Source of the DNA: Erysipelotrichales bacterium
Lineage (GTDB): Bacteria > Bacillota_I > Bacilli_A > Erysipelotrichales > Erysipelotrichaceae
Length of the DNA: 64,000 nt
Direction: 5' to 3'
Assembly: GCA_910576855.1 (NCBI GenBank)
Contig: CAJTJP010000007.1
Span: 1 to 64,000, forward strand
The notes beneath the pieces were generated by a model. The model was not told the DNA's origin. It did no database searches and was given only the letters and a program-made list of their open reading frames with translations. Shown piece after piece: positions 9,491 through 18,057 of the stretch. How positions within the stretch are numbered: position 1 is the stretch's first letter; each line of letters begins with the position of its first letter. The position numbers and the translations under genes are program-made.

Positions 9491-9899
9491 GCTTATACCA
9501 CTCCTTCGTTAATTTTACCCATTTTGCTTTATTATGCGCCTTTGAACGCTCGTACCATTTATACCCTGCCAATGGGTGTTTTTTCCCGTATTGCAAAACT
9601 TTTTGTATCGTTTGCTTCACTTCACCCCGTTTTGCCCATGCACTTTTTGAACGAACGCCGATCATCACTAAGCCGTTATACAAAAATCTTGCATAGGGGC
9701 CATTCCATACAATTTTATCTTTATAACGACTTTGATTGGTGATTGCTGACTGGTACAAAGTGCCTTCTTGATAAGGGACATAGGGTGTAGTATCTTGGAT
9801 AATCTGTGATTTTAGTTTTTGCTTGCATTTTGAAAACTTCATACGATCCGCAATTATTCGCCTGTTGCCGTCAAACTTTACTTTAATGTTCACGCTCAT
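9483..9899 (-). CDS. Minor capsid protein (head-tail joining, Minor_capsid_2 type)
   Basis: A 138-residue basic protein with TPYVPYQEGTLYQSA, then NGPYARFLYNG and HPLAGYKWYERSKAHNK. These are recognisable signatures of the Minor_capsid_2 family (PF11114 type), a neck protein analogous to gp10/HK97 gp10-like components. It overlaps the previous gene by 4 bases (ATGA) and sits in the normal connector cluster between head and tail genes. Confidence 0.8.
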   Translation of the reverse strand: MSVNIKVKFDGNRRIIADRMKFSKCKQKLKSQIIQDTTPYVPYQEGTLYQSAITNQSRYKDKIVWNGPYARFLYNGLVMIGVRSKSAWAKRGEVKQTIQKVLQYGKKHPLAGYKWYERSKAHNKAKWVKLTKEWYKRG

Positions 9900-10261
9900 T
9901 TGGCTGTAATCTCCAACCGTATCGGACTGTTACTGTCCAGCAGCACCTCATTCATCGAAGTGATTTCATAAGTTTCGTTAAGAAATGATAGTGTATCATC
10001 AGGACGAATTTTAAAATCTTCTCCGTATTTTAAAACACGATCATTCTCATCGTACGCAGTATAATCAGCCAATTCAACATATACGGCGATTTTATCGTCT
10101 GTGGTTATTCCTCGTTTTGATTGAATAATTCCGTAGCTGGTATCTACCTTCACATGTCGGATTGTGATCGTTCTGTTTTCGGCAATTCCTTGCTCATTTT
10201 CAGTCAATAGCTGTATAAGCTTAACGGTGTGAGGTCTGAATCGCCGTGGCAATACTCTCAT
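9896..10261 (-). CDS. Minor capsid protein / head closure (Minor_capsid_1 type)
   Basis: About 121 residues. The ATG at 10261 is preferred over the GTG at 10270 because GAGGTG lies 6 bases before it and it gives a 4-base ATGA overlap with the upstream gene. Sequence such as PHTVKLIQLLTENEQGI and YGEDFKIRPDDTLSFLNETYEI fits the Minor_capsid_1 family (PF10665 type), a small beta-barrel head-closure protein. It belongs to the connector set with its neighbours. Confidence 0.75.
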   Translation of the reverse strand: MRVLPRRFRPHTVKLIQLLTENEQGIAENRTITIRHVKVDTSYGIIQSKRGITTDDKIAVYVELADYTAYDENDRVLKYGEDFKIRPDDTLSFLNETYEITSMNEVLLDSNSPIRLEITAK

Positions 10262-10659
10262 GTATTCCACCTCATAGATAGTAGCCCTTGCTTTCTTAAT
10301 TTTGTCAGAATCATAGATTTAGCAAGTGGCGAAAACGGAATACCGTTAAATGATCGCTCATCTTCATCTAAATCACTCCCTATTTGGAAAGTATATCCGC
10401 TTGTTTGTACCTGTTTGATATCAAGATCCGATGAACCGTTTAATGCGTTAACTCCGCCATTTTGTTGTAAATAGTCCACCTCTAAGCAAAGCGCATCATT
10501 AAAGTTTCCGTATTCATTTAACGTATCTTTAATTTGTTCAATCCGTAAGAGACTGTCAACATAAGCCTTTACAAGCATTTCTACTTTAGAAATCAGCCTG
10601 TCGAATTCAGGTTTATCTAATTCGCCTTTATATGTATCTACATAATATTGGTAATTCAT
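10258..10659 (-). CDS. Head-tail connector (adaptor) protein
   Basis: A 133-residue helical protein (DKPEFDRLISKVEMLVKAYVDSLL near the start, SPLAKSMILTKLRKQGLL near the end). Size, helix content and place, first gene after the major capsid protein, fit the head-tail adaptor (gp6/gp15-like) that binds the portal. Its ATG lies just downstream of a hairpin that separates it from the capsid gene. The family call rests mainly on order. Confidence 0.65.
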   Translation of the reverse strand: MNYQYYVDTYKGELDKPEFDRLISKVEMLVKAYVDSLLRIEQIKDTLNEYGNFNDALCLEVDYLQQNGGVNALNGSSDLDIKQVQTSGYTFQIGSDLDEDERSFNGIPFSPLAKSMILTKLRKQGLLSMRWNT

Positions 10660-10683
10660 ATTGGTTAACCTCCTGAAAAAGGA

Positions 10684-10718
10684 AAAGGCTTCTTAAGTCA
10701 GTGTGCTTAGAAGCCTTT
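10684..10718 (-). terminator. Hairpin after the major capsid gene (attenuating terminator)
   Basis: An inverted repeat with arms AAAGGCTTCT and AGAAGCCTTT around a loop of about 15 bases lies between the capsid stop and the connector start, followed on the minus strand by a T-rich run. It probably lets much capsid mRNA end here while some transcription reads into the connector and tail genes. Confidence 0.6.
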
Positions 10719-10735
10719 AGCAATCAATATATGTC

Positions 10736-11959
10736 TTATTCTTTTGTGTGAGGTGCGTTTGAGGTCTCTGTCGAAACCAATACAATATCTTTAGTAACAG
10801 CAGCTCCTGTTACATAAATATCATCCGTTACACTTCGATAACCTTTCTTTGTCGCTTTTACCGGATAGCGGCCATCACGCAGATAGAACACCGCTGTACC
10901 TGATTCATCTGTTACAAGCTTAGCGCCGTTCACGTCTAAACGAGCACCTTTTACCGGTTTCGCATCACCGCTGCTGCCGTCTTTAACAGTAAATGTTACT
11001 GTCTGTGCAGTGTGCGGTGTTAAAGGTTCTAAGTAAGCGAATGGACATCCAACACGATTTTCATCAATGCGTGTTGCCGGATTCGGTAATGCCCAACCCA
11101 TACGGAATACGACACGTAATGCAATCATATCCTGCTGCGCTAAGTTATATACGATTTCTTTCGTTATCGGATCTTGAATAACACCCTGATCCAAAATCTT
11201 GACAGTGATATCCTGACGGATTGCATATACCGCCTGCTTGAAATCACCAGCAACCATCTGCGCAACACTCTTATCGTAACTTCCGTTTGTCGGGAAGTAC
11301 ATCGGTGCACCGTCTAAAGCGTACTGAGTAGGACCTTGCATATCACTCTTGAAAATCAATGAGCCGTCTGCGGCACGAATTCCACGCAGTTTTGCACGCA
11401 TTCCCAAGGATGCCAAGCAGCCATTCACCATGTAACCATCTTCTTCAACTTTGTTGAACACACCGCCTTCACCCAGTAACTTATCATACAAGTCTTTATT
11501 TTGCGTATCTGCTACATTATTGCCTGCTTGACGTGCCAATGTAATAATATCATTTTGCCATTCTGCCGGCCGATTGGCACCGAAGATAATTGCAGAATCA
11601 ACACGTTGCCCGATTGCTTCATTTACCCTCGGTATAATTTCACCCATGATATCGAACTCCGCATCATCTAATACCGCCTCAGGAATCGGTGCGATAACCG
11701 CTAGCTCGCCTGCTGTCAAATAAACATCATCCCATGCTTGACGAGTTGTTTGTTTCATACCGGTATCGCCATTTACCCAATAAGCAGTCGGTAAGAAATC
11801 TAATACCCTAATACGTGTTTGTTTGCTTGTCATGTTCGGCAACTTACGAGCCAAACCCATAAATACACTCTGTTTAGGTGCATCTTGAAAAATTGTGGAA
11901 ACGACTTGTTCTCTGATTACCGCCTCCACATCCTGTCGATTTGTAATATTAACTGTCAT
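10736..11959 (-). CDS. Major capsid protein with C-terminal Ig-like domain
   Basis: A 407-residue protein. Residues about 1-300 look like the HK97-fold major capsid family: MTVNITNRQDVEAVIREQ, the VLDFLPTAYWVNGDTGMKQTT region, IPEAVLDDAEFDIMGEI and a C-terminal VFRMGWALPNPATR. Residues about 310-400 (VTFTVKDG, then PVKGARLDVNG, TDESGTAVFYLRDGRYPVKATKKGY) form a separate Ig-like/PEGA-like beta domain. Such domains project from the capsid surface in other phages and may help adhesion. It is preceded by the scaffold gene by only 6 bases. No head protease is visible nearby. Confidence 0.88.
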   Translation of the reverse strand: MTVNITNRQDVEAVIREQVVSTIFQDAPKQSVFMGLARKLPNMTSKQTRIRVLDFLPTAYWVNGDTGMKQTTRQAWDDVYLTAGELAVIAPIPEAVLDDAEFDIMGEIIPRVNEAIGQRVDSAIIFGANRPAEWQNDIITLARQAGNNVADTQNKDLYDKLLGEGGVFNKVEEDGYMVNGCLASLGMRAKLRGIRAADGSLIFKSDMQGPTQYALDGAPMYFPTNGSYDKSVAQMVAGDFKQAVYAIRQDITVKILDQGVIQDPITKEIVYNLAQQDMIALRVVFRMGWALPNPATRIDENRVGCPFAYLEPLTPHTAQTVTFTVKDGSSGDAKPVKGARLDVNGAKLVTDESGTAVFYLRDGRYPVKATKKGYRSVTDDIYVTGAAVTKDIVLVSTETSNAPHTKE

Positions 11960-11965
11960 AACGAA

Positions 11966-12484
11966 TTACTCCTTTCCGAGCAGCGATCTTAGCGCTGCAT
12001 TTGCTTTTTCTTTTTGATCCGTTACATTTTCATTCGGTCCGTTTGTTTTAGAGACCACGTAAGGCACTTTGCCGAAATAGTTAGGTGCGAGCTCTTTCGC
12101 CTTGTTGATAACGGCTTCTGTATCCTTCAATTCGTTTTTGTCATCGAATTCTACAGCTTCAACGCCGCCAAGCTTATACAAAACATAATCTTTATCTTTG
12201 CATTCACCCAATGCCTCAAACAGCTTTGATTTTTTGATGCCATCGTTCTTTTCTTTCAGCAGTTTTTCATAATCGTCCTTGTACTTATCACGATCTGCTT
12301 CAATAGCACTGAAATCTCGCTGTTCGAGTTGTTCCTTTTCGCCTTTCAACTTTTTATAGTTTGTATTCAACGAATTGTAATCAGAACGCAGAACATACCC
12401 TTCTCCTACTGCTTTCATTACAGCGCTTTGTTGTTCTTCGTTCAATTCGATGCCAAAACCTTTTATTACTTCTAATACTTTCAT
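11966..12484 (-). CDS. Phage capsid scaffold protein (GP20 family)
   Basis: A 172-residue protein, largely coiled coil from about residue 35 to 90 (YNSLNTNYKKLKGEKEQLE and so on), matching the phage minor structural GP20/scaffold family. It lies immediately before the major capsid gene, as scaffolds do, with an AAGGAGG site before its ATG. It would guide procapsid assembly and then leave the head. A hairpin terminator lies upstream, so it may start the main capsid transcript. Confidence 0.8.
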   Translation of the reverse strand: MKVLEVIKGFGIELNEEQQSAVMKAVGEGYVLRSDYNSLNTNYKKLKGEKEQLEQRDFSAIEADRDKYKDDYEKLLKEKNDGIKKSKLFEALGECKDKDYVLYKLGGVEAVEFDDKNELKDTEAVINKAKELAPNYFGKVPYVVSKTNGPNENVTDQKEKANAALRSLLGKE

Positions 12485-12587
12485 TTCACTTACCTCCTTG
12501 TTATCGGGGCGGTTCCCGTATGATAGTGGGCAATTTATCTCTTGCCATCGAGTAGTAGACAGTTTAATGCCGTATCCGGGGCAATAG

Positions 12588-12615
12588 TAAAAAACACCCC
12601 TTTGGGAGTGTTTTA
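12588..12615 (-). terminator. Hairpin terminator upstream of the scaffold gene
   Basis: On the minus strand, AAACACTCCC, a 3-5 base loop and GGGGTGTTTT are followed by a T run. It would stop transcripts coming from the MuF-like and small Cys gene before the scaffold-capsid unit, implying a separate promoter or controlled read-through for the capsid genes. Confidence 0.6.
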
Positions 12616-12656
12616 TTGGGGTGGGTCGTTCACCTTAATCGTTCCTTTCCTACATA

Positions 12657-12684
12657 GAAAAAGCACTCTATAAAGAGCGCTTTA
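12657..12684 (-). terminator. Hairpin at the end of the small Cys-containing gene
   Basis: On the minus strand AAAGCGCTCT, a short loop and AGAGTGCTTT lead into TTTTC. It overlaps the last codons of the small gene at 12682 and forms a second terminator next to the one at 12588-12615. Confidence 0.55.
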
Positions 12685-12879
12685 GTGATTTTTCTCATGT
12701 ATATGCCTTGGGCAATTATAACATATATTCTTGTAGTCCTTGGTCGCCGTTACCTCAGGAGGTGCAATTCTTGCAGGAGCACCGCCGTCAATTACCATAT
12801 GAATTTCATAACAGGTATACTCATCTATTTCTCGATTCATAATAGGGCAATGTCGCTTATTTTCCATATCTTTTATCAA
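12682..12879 (-). CDS. Small phage protein with four conserved-looking cysteines
   Basis: About 61-65 residues. The start is either the TTG at 12879 or the ATG at 12867, and neither has ideal spacing from the GGAGGTG upstream. It has C-P-I-M-N, a TCYEIH segment and a late C-Y-N-C pair, so it may bind a metal ion. It overlaps the end of the MuF-like gene and is followed by a terminator. I do not recognise a function. A role as an immunity or accessory partner of the toxin-like MuF tail is possible from position only. Confidence 0.6.
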   Translation of the reverse strand: MIKDMENKRHCPIMNREIDEYTCYEIHMVIDGGAPARIAPPEVTATKDYKNICYNCPRHIHEKNH

Positions 12880-14305
12880 ACACCTCCAACGCTTTTATAT
12901 AATCCTCATTAAATTCATCTTTTTTAAACGAGGTTTTTATTAAATGCTTTGTCGTATCATAGTAGGTTATACCTTCATCAGATACAAAGTTTTCAAAACG
13001 CCCGTTCCATCTTATAACAGAAAATTTTGCATTTTTAATAAAACTGATTGCTTCATCTTTAGTAACCATATGGTTTCGATCAGCATTTATATGTTGTTCA
13101 TCAAAGCCAACATTAGAGAAATCAATATCATTTTTAGGTGTTATATTTATTTTTCCTATAATACCGGATTTCTCTTTAATTTCTCTTATAATTATAGCAT
13201 TTTTTTGAGCCGATGTTAAGGTATCGGGAATATGTATTTCGATTGTTTCTCTCGCATAGCTCCGTTTTAATTCCGGATATCTTTCTATTAGTTGTTTTTG
13301 TCGGTTCTGCCATTCTCTGATTTTGTTCGCTTCTTTTGAATAGTCAACATTTCCCGCCTTATTTACAGCTTTCTTTCGTTTCCATTCTCTGATTTTTCGC
13401 TCTTGATAGCGTTGCTGCTGTTCTGCCTTATATAATCGTTCGTTTTCTTTTTCATCATAATGCTTGAATGAAGGAACACCGTCAAAATTAGGAAAGAAAT
13501 TGTGTCGACAATTCCAACCGCATAAGCCTGCACCTGTTCCGTAGCCTGTCGCTTCGTAAAAGTTTGATAGTCCTTCAACCGGTCGCTTTCTCCAAAATAC
13601 TTTGCCTTGCCACACGGCATGTTCCGGACGTGCTCCCATATGTGAAGTCGTTTCAACCATATTGCAATCCATTTCATCAAGATTCCGTTCCTGACACCTA
13701 GCTGCAGTTTGATTGATTCCGGTACGTAAAGCGTTTCTTATAGCGCTATCCACACGCCGGTGTGCACCACTGGGATAATCGATCCAAGAGATTCCATTTT
13801 TTGCTAAGTCATTTACTGCGGTTTTTACAGCTTCGCTCATTGAAAACGCTCCTGATGATACAGATAAGTATGCTTGATCTAATACATGCTCAAACGTTTT
13901 ATTTGCGGCGGAAGCCATGGAATTGCATATATTACGTAACTCATTATTGGTTGAAACGATACCGTTCAAAATCGCTTGTGTAAGGTTAATGTCGTTCGGT
14001 ATCTGTTGCCCTGCTGCTTTCGCTATCTCGTTGTCTTTTTCTACAGATTGATGGGCTGCTTCATTGATAATGTGTCGTACTTTTGCTTCCGTAATATTCA
14101 GTGTCTCAGCGATATACTTTTCGATTTCACTCATCGTTACACCGAGTTCTTCCAATTTTCGCATCTGATACTCCGCCGTACTTGTCATCATGTAACGATT
14201 TTCCGCAATACGTCTTGCGACGTCTTTCAAAATGCGCGTTTCAAGTTCATCAAAATACTGTGCAACTTCTTCGGGTGCATCGCTTAAATACTTAGGATCA
14301 AGCAT
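12857..14305 (-). CDS. MuF-like minor capsid protein (Phage_min_cap2) with toxin-like C-terminal domain
   Basis: A 482-residue protein following the portal gene, its ATG directly abutting the portal stop. Residues 1-310 resemble phage minor capsid protein 2: helical N-terminus, then IDYPSGAHRRVDSAIRNALR, ARPEHAVWQGKVFWRK and GYGTGAGLCGWNCRHNFFPN. Residues about 350-482 are a separate domain (PDTLTSAQKNAIIIREI, HMVTKDEAISFIKNAKFSV, GITYYDTTKHLIKTSFKKDEF) resembling the nuclease-like toxin tails (PBECR type) often fused to MuF proteins. Such proteins ride in the capsid and may be injected. Capsid role: good support. Toxin activity: inference. Confidence 0.8.
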   Translation of the reverse strand: MLDPKYLSDAPEEVAQYFDELETRILKDVARRIAENRYMMTSTAEYQMRKLEELGVTMSEIEKYIAETLNITEAKVRHIINEAAHQSVEKDNEIAKAAGQQIPNDINLTQAILNGIVSTNNELRNICNSMASAANKTFEHVLDQAYLSVSSGAFSMSEAVKTAVNDLAKNGISWIDYPSGAHRRVDSAIRNALRTGINQTAARCQERNLDEMDCNMVETTSHMGARPEHAVWQGKVFWRKRPVEGLSNFYEATGYGTGAGLCGWNCRHNFFPNFDGVPSFKHYDEKENERLYKAEQQQRYQERKIREWKRKKAVNKAGNVDYSKEANKIREWQNRQKQLIERYPELKRSYARETIEIHIPDTLTSAQKNAIIIREIKEKSGIIGKINITPKNDIDFSNVGFDEQHINADRNHMVTKDEAISFIKNAKFSVIRWNGRFENFVSDEGITYYDTTKHLIKTSFKKDEFNEDYIKALEVFDKRYGK

Positions 14306-15712
14306 TTATGATTCGCCTTCGTTATCGAAGAAGCCTATATCCGTATGTCCTTGTGCTTCCTCAGCCAACTCTGCTTTTGCCTGTTTCTCACTAAGCCCCT
14401 GCCACTTTACTTTGAATTTCCATTTAGGCAATAGACCTTCTCTGACTTGTTGCATATCTTGTAGCATTTCTTTTTCTGCATCTACTACGATACTGTCATC
14501 CCACGTGAAAGATATATCGTATTTACCTTGCGGACATAAATCGTAAACACTACAATAAAAATCCATTGCTTTAACCAAATCATTCAAAGCATCCTGTAAA
14601 GCCATTTGTGTATCAGATACCATTGTATAAGAGCGCTGCTTACTGGCTTTTATTTCTTCGGCTGTCTTATCTACATTCTGTGGATCGCTTAATGTACCGT
14701 AAGCTAAGCTACAATTAAATTCAATTAAACGTAATAACTCGTTGAAGCCTTTAAACAGCGACTCTGCACGTATATCAGGGCTAAACACTTCAATAAGTGG
14801 TTTATCTGTAGCGCCACCACTATATTCAACAGGCCGATACAATCGCTCTTTGTGTGCGGGAGCTACTTTTTTGATTTTATCATTCGGATCATCTTTCAAC
14901 ATACTTTCAGCTATATGGATAGCAGCTTCTTTCGCTTCATACTCCCAACTGATTTGACTGTATCTGTGATCTGCTTCTTTAATTAACTCGATTGCTCGGG
15001 CATAGACGGAGCATCCTAACGGGCTGTCGCTGTCTTCTGTATTAGCTATCGGAACCTTAAAGTATCCAAACGGCAATTTATCCACATTTGAAAAGACAAC
15101 TTCATATTCCAATTTATTCCATTCCGGAACAGATTGTACAGGGATTTCTGAGCCAAGTGATACACTGTATGAGCTTTTATACGCTCGATTAGTTATTCTT
15201 AAAGTACCATTAATTAGCTCATGATCTTCTAGCCTCGTATAAATGGATTGTCCTTTTTTTATCTGTTCCGCAAACACACATCTTGTGATAGCGCCGGAGC
15301 TATCAAATGATACAGGGAAGAACGAATCGGCTTGAATATATTGAACATTAAGACCTTGTTCCGTTACATAGGGCTTGAACACTAAGCCGCCTTTTGCACA
15401 TCCGTATTCTACATATCTTCTTAATCCTTTCAGCGCCTGTTTATAGGATTTTTGTAAGTATTCTGCCCTCGGACTCCCTGAGATCTCTGATTTAGATTCT
15501 AATGTGACAAGTCTTGCGATTTCTGAGGCTATAGCCGCTGCCAGATTGCAACTTTTTACATTTTTATTTAGCCATGGGGATTCATTTTCAAACATCCTAG
15601 ACCAAAGGCTAATGTTTACTGCCATTTGACTGGTTAATGCCATGTCTATCTGTACATCAGATTGCTTATTCAATTCCTTTGTAATCATGTTCATCATAAT
15701 GTTAAAATTCAT
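14306..15712 (-). CDS. Phage portal protein
   Basis: A 468-residue portal of the A118/SPP1-like group placed between the large terminase and the MuF-like gene. Visible features include the NVKSCNLAAAIASEIARLVTLE helix, FKPYVTEQGLNVQYIQADSFFPV and a C-terminal helical crown region ending in coiled segments (KAELAEEAQGH). The ATG at 15712 follows GAGGTGATTGT. It makes the dodecameric ring for DNA entry and nucleates the head. Confidence 0.9.
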   Translation of the reverse strand: MNFNIMMNMITKELNKQSDVQIDMALTSQMAVNISLWSRMFENESPWLNKNVKSCNLAAAIASEIARLVTLESKSEISGSPRAEYLQKSYKQALKGLRRYVEYGCAKGGLVFKPYVTEQGLNVQYIQADSFFPVSFDSSGAITRCVFAEQIKKGQSIYTRLEDHELINGTLRITNRAYKSSYSVSLGSEIPVQSVPEWNKLEYEVVFSNVDKLPFGYFKVPIANTEDSDSPLGCSVYARAIELIKEADHRYSQISWEYEAKEAAIHIAESMLKDDPNDKIKKVAPAHKERLYRPVEYSGGATDKPLIEVFSPDIRAESLFKGFNELLRLIEFNCSLAYGTLSDPQNVDKTAEEIKASKQRSYTMVSDTQMALQDALNDLVKAMDFYCSVYDLCPQGKYDISFTWDDSIVVDAEKEMLQDMQQVREGLLPKWKFKVKWQGLSEKQAKAELAEEAQGHTDIGFFDNEGES

Positions 15713-15723
15713 ACAATCACCTC

Positions 15724-17082
15724 TTATTCATAGCGGATAAACTTCGTTATATAACGCTCGATCGTATACTCAAAGGCATCCAGTGTATCAATATCACTTG
15801 TCCCGTCGTCCAGTCTTACATCTTCTATCGGACTGTTAGGGTCCCATATCGCGCTACACATTGCGGATACTATAGAGTCACACATACCCACCATATAATA
15901 AAAACGCATTTGTGCCATCATTCTGTTAGTCAGGCGAATGCGTTCATTAATTGCTTCTTTTAATGCGTTGCCTATTCTTAGCCATCCCAGCCCTTGTTTT
16001 TTCGCTGAGCTGCGAAGTCCGTTGATTAGTGTTTGTTCAGCGCTGTCACAGTAAACATGGGTAATGTTCCCGTAGATGTTCAAAACTTTGTAACAAAAAT
16101 CTACGAAATACTGTCCGAGTTTATCAGGATCAATATCCCCTTTACTGCAGTCATGCCAGTCAGAGGCCAGGACAATGATATCTTGATAGTTTCTTGTGAT
16201 TCCTGTCGCAACGAAAGCATGACCCGAACCATTACCTCCAAAATCCACGCCGATAATAATCTCTGATAAATTAGGTGGCTTTTCTTTTTTCTTAAATCTG
16301 TTTTCGCTTTCTGAATTGACAGCATCTGCAAAAGCTCTGTATATCAGACCTTCGGCAATCACACGCTTACCTAGGATATCTCGCTGATACCATATACTTT
16401 TTACATCGTATTGGCTTTCAATTTCAAGCTTTCGCAATTCGGAGATATTGACATTATCTCTTAATGTGAAATGCTCATAATTGTAGCCACCTAATAATTT
16501 TCCCTCTGTATGTTGCTTAGCGTATTTATCGATGTATTCCGTATATATCTTAGCTTTTGGATTATCAGGATTCAAGTCCCAAAAGATTTTACGCTTATGT
16601 GCAGCGAGCTGACGATTAAATGCTTCTTTGATCGTGTTTTCGTGGTGTAAATTAATTTCTGTTGCGATCCACATACCGTAAGAATTACCGCGTATCTTTT
16701 TGAAAGAATCAGCTTTCGCTGCGCCGGCAAATATTACAATGCGCTGCTTGTTGTTTGTGGAAGGACCTTTCACATATAGGCAATCATTGTCTTTGTATTT
16801 CCCCCAATGAGATTGTCCTCTGAATATGTACTCTAATCCAAAGCCATTGGCGTCACCGATATTCAGCTTTGCGTTGGCTACGGTAGAGCCTGTCGCAAGA
16901 TGAATGCGATCTCTTGTTGATTTTAAATCATGTGCAAAAGCATAAATGTTGTCCACTGTCTTACCTGCACGCACAGCACCTTCCGCAACATTATAGATAC
17001 AATCGTTGCATTTACGGATATATGATATATGCTTAGAACCAAAATTAAACGGTATTGTCTTTTTCTTTGTTATTTTCGCCAT
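15724..17082 (-). CDS. terL: Terminase large subunit (PBSX/Terminase_3 type)
   Basis: A 452-residue packaging motor. The Walker A motif is AEGAVRAGKT near residue 35, an ATEIN segment near residue 140 is at the Walker B position, and the C-terminal nuclease has IIGVDFGGNGSGHAF near residue 270, VYCDSAE near 345 and a late DGTSDIDTLDAFEY. It overlaps the small subunit gene by 38 bases. It cuts concatemeric DNA and pumps it into the head. Family members of this type often package headful from a pac site. Confidence 0.93.
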   Translation of the reverse strand: MAKITKKKTIPFNFGSKHISYIRKCNDCIYNVAEGAVRAGKTVDNIYAFAHDLKSTRDRIHLATGSTVANAKLNIGDANGFGLEYIFRGQSHWGKYKDNDCLYVKGPSTNNKQRIVIFAGAAKADSFKKIRGNSYGMWIATEINLHHENTIKEAFNRQLAAHKRKIFWDLNPDNPKAKIYTEYIDKYAKQHTEGKLLGGYNYEHFTLRDNVNISELRKLEIESQYDVKSIWYQRDILGKRVIAEGLIYRAFADAVNSESENRFKKKEKPPNLSEIIIGVDFGGNGSGHAFVATGITRNYQDIIVLASDWHDCSKGDIDPDKLGQYFVDFCYKVLNIYGNITHVYCDSAEQTLINGLRSSAKKQGLGWLRIGNALKEAINERIRLTNRMMAQMRFYYMVGMCDSIVSAMCSAIWDPNSPIEDVRLDDGTSDIDTLDAFEYTIERYITKFIRYE

Positions 17083-17773
17083 ATATCATTTCATCCGTTT
17101 CTGCAGTATCCTCTATCTCTGTATTGTTTCCGGTTAACTTATCCGTCTGCGCTTGTATTTGCGCTAATCTTGCCCTTTGTATCTCACTGGCTGTGTCCCA
17201 GTTACGATGCAGCAGGGCATCATAATCCTTGATCATTGACATTAAAGTGCCCATCGCTCTACTTTGTGCTTTCATATTGTTGGCTTCTTTGTCCCAAGCC
17301 TGTTGAATCTCAAAGCCTAAGGAATCACCTTTAAAAGTGATTTCCTCTGTTTTATCTTCTTTGTCTAGAACGTGCATGATGTTCTGAGAGTGTATCACTC
17401 TTGCATATTGCAGCTCAATCCCTTGCCATACAACATCCAAAGGGTCTTGCGGCATCTCTTTTATGATTTCTATAAGCTCTGGCGGAACGTACTTGGAATA
17501 TAGCCCGTGCTTCATCGCATTTTGGTTTCCGAGGTTCTTTCCTTTAGCATTTTGATTGCCCGGTTGTCCACCTCGTCTTTTCGGAGTACTCCAATCACTT
17601 TTTTTCGGAGTACTCCGATTATTTCCCAACCATTTATCTTTGCATTTCCAACCGGATACCGTCTTTTCGGAGCACCCTAGAATACCCGCAATCTCTCTGT
17701 TGCTGATCTGTCCGTTATGCTCGTCGAAGATCTCTTTAGCTTTTTTTCGATTTTCTGATTGCGCCTTCGGCAT
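17045..17773 (-). CDS. terS: Terminase small subunit (PBSX XtmA-like)
   Basis: A 242-residue protein. Residues 1-50 form a helix-turn-helix (ISNREIAGILGCSEKTVSGWK), followed by a linker with the duplicated STPKKSDW/STPKRR units and the conserved GGQPGNQNAKG and GNQNAMKHG motifs. A helical oligomerisation region follows. It recognises the packaging start site and hands DNA to the large subunit. The ATG at 17773 follows AAAGGAG and GAGGTGAT. The linker-coding DNA holds two direct copies of a palindrome, described separately. Confidence 0.88.
   Translation of the reverse strand: MPKAQSENRKKAKEIFDEHNGQISNREIAGILGCSEKTVSGWKCKDKWLGNNRSTPKKSDWSTPKRRGGQPGNQNAKGKNLGNQNAMKHGLYSKYVPPELIEIIKEMPQDPLDVVWQGIELQYARVIHSQNIMHVLDKEDKTEEITFKGDSLGFEIQQAWDKEANNMKAQSRAMGTLMSMIKDYDALLHRNWDTASEIQRARLAQIQAQTDKLTGNNTEIEDTAETDEMIYGENNKEKDNTV
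17582..17617. repeat. Two direct copies of a GGAGTACTCC palindrome inside terS
   Basis: A perfect palindrome GGAGTACTCC occurs at 17583-17592 and again at 17607-17616, exactly 24 bases apart. Each is preceded by TTTTC and followed by (A/G)AT. A half-site (CGGAGCACC) follows near 17673. Sites of this kind inside terS are candidate pac or terminase-binding sequences; they also encode the duplicated peptide in the linker. Confidence 0.6.
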
Positions 17774-17807
17774 TCTATCACCTCACTCCTTTAATTCATT
17801 GCTGTTA

Positions 17808-17891
17808 TTATTTCTTTTTTAATTCCTTCACAATCTCTTTATAGGTTATCGTTACTGCATACGCACAAATACACAACGTAAGTGTGTACAG
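17808..17891 (-). CDS. Very small hydrophobic/basic phage peptide (27 residues), tentative
   Basis: A 27-codon frame reads LYTLTLCICAYAVTITYKEI and then VKELKKK. A membrane-like first half and lysine-rich end are typical of very small phage proteins near the terminase genes. The only upstream starts are CTG at 17891 or TTG a few codons later, and no clear ribosome site is seen, so it may be unexpressed or start at a rare codon. Confidence 0.3.
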   Translation of the reverse strand: MYTLTLCICAYAVTITYKEIVKELKKK

Positions 17892-17915
17892 TTAATTAAT
17901 GTTTCCATCGTTGTC

Positions 17916-18026
17916 TCATTCTAACCGTTTCACAACCGCTTTAGTTATTGCTATTGGTATAACAACACATAAGCATGCAGCACATGCCTCAAGTATCATA
18001 TTAATACAATCTTTGAGTATTTCCAT
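17916..18026 (-). CDS. Small membrane protein of 36 residues
   Basis: The ATG at 18026 follows AAAGGAG at good spacing, and the frame encodes 36 residues: a polar start (MEILKDCINMI), a hydrophobic helix of about 20 residues (LEACAACLCVVIPIAITKAV) and a basic end. It lies between the methylase and the small terminase gene. It could insert in the membrane, but nothing shows a holin role. Function unknown. Confidence 0.6.
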   Translation of the reverse strand: MEILKDCINMILEACAACLCVVIPIAITKAVVKRLE

Positions 18027-18057
18027 CTCAATCACTCCTTTAGGTTATCCATGCTCA

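Noticed and set aside
12610-12640. Eleven-base match (GGTCGTTCACC) to part of the structured RNA
   Set aside because: One short match is not convincing and the surrounding bases differ.
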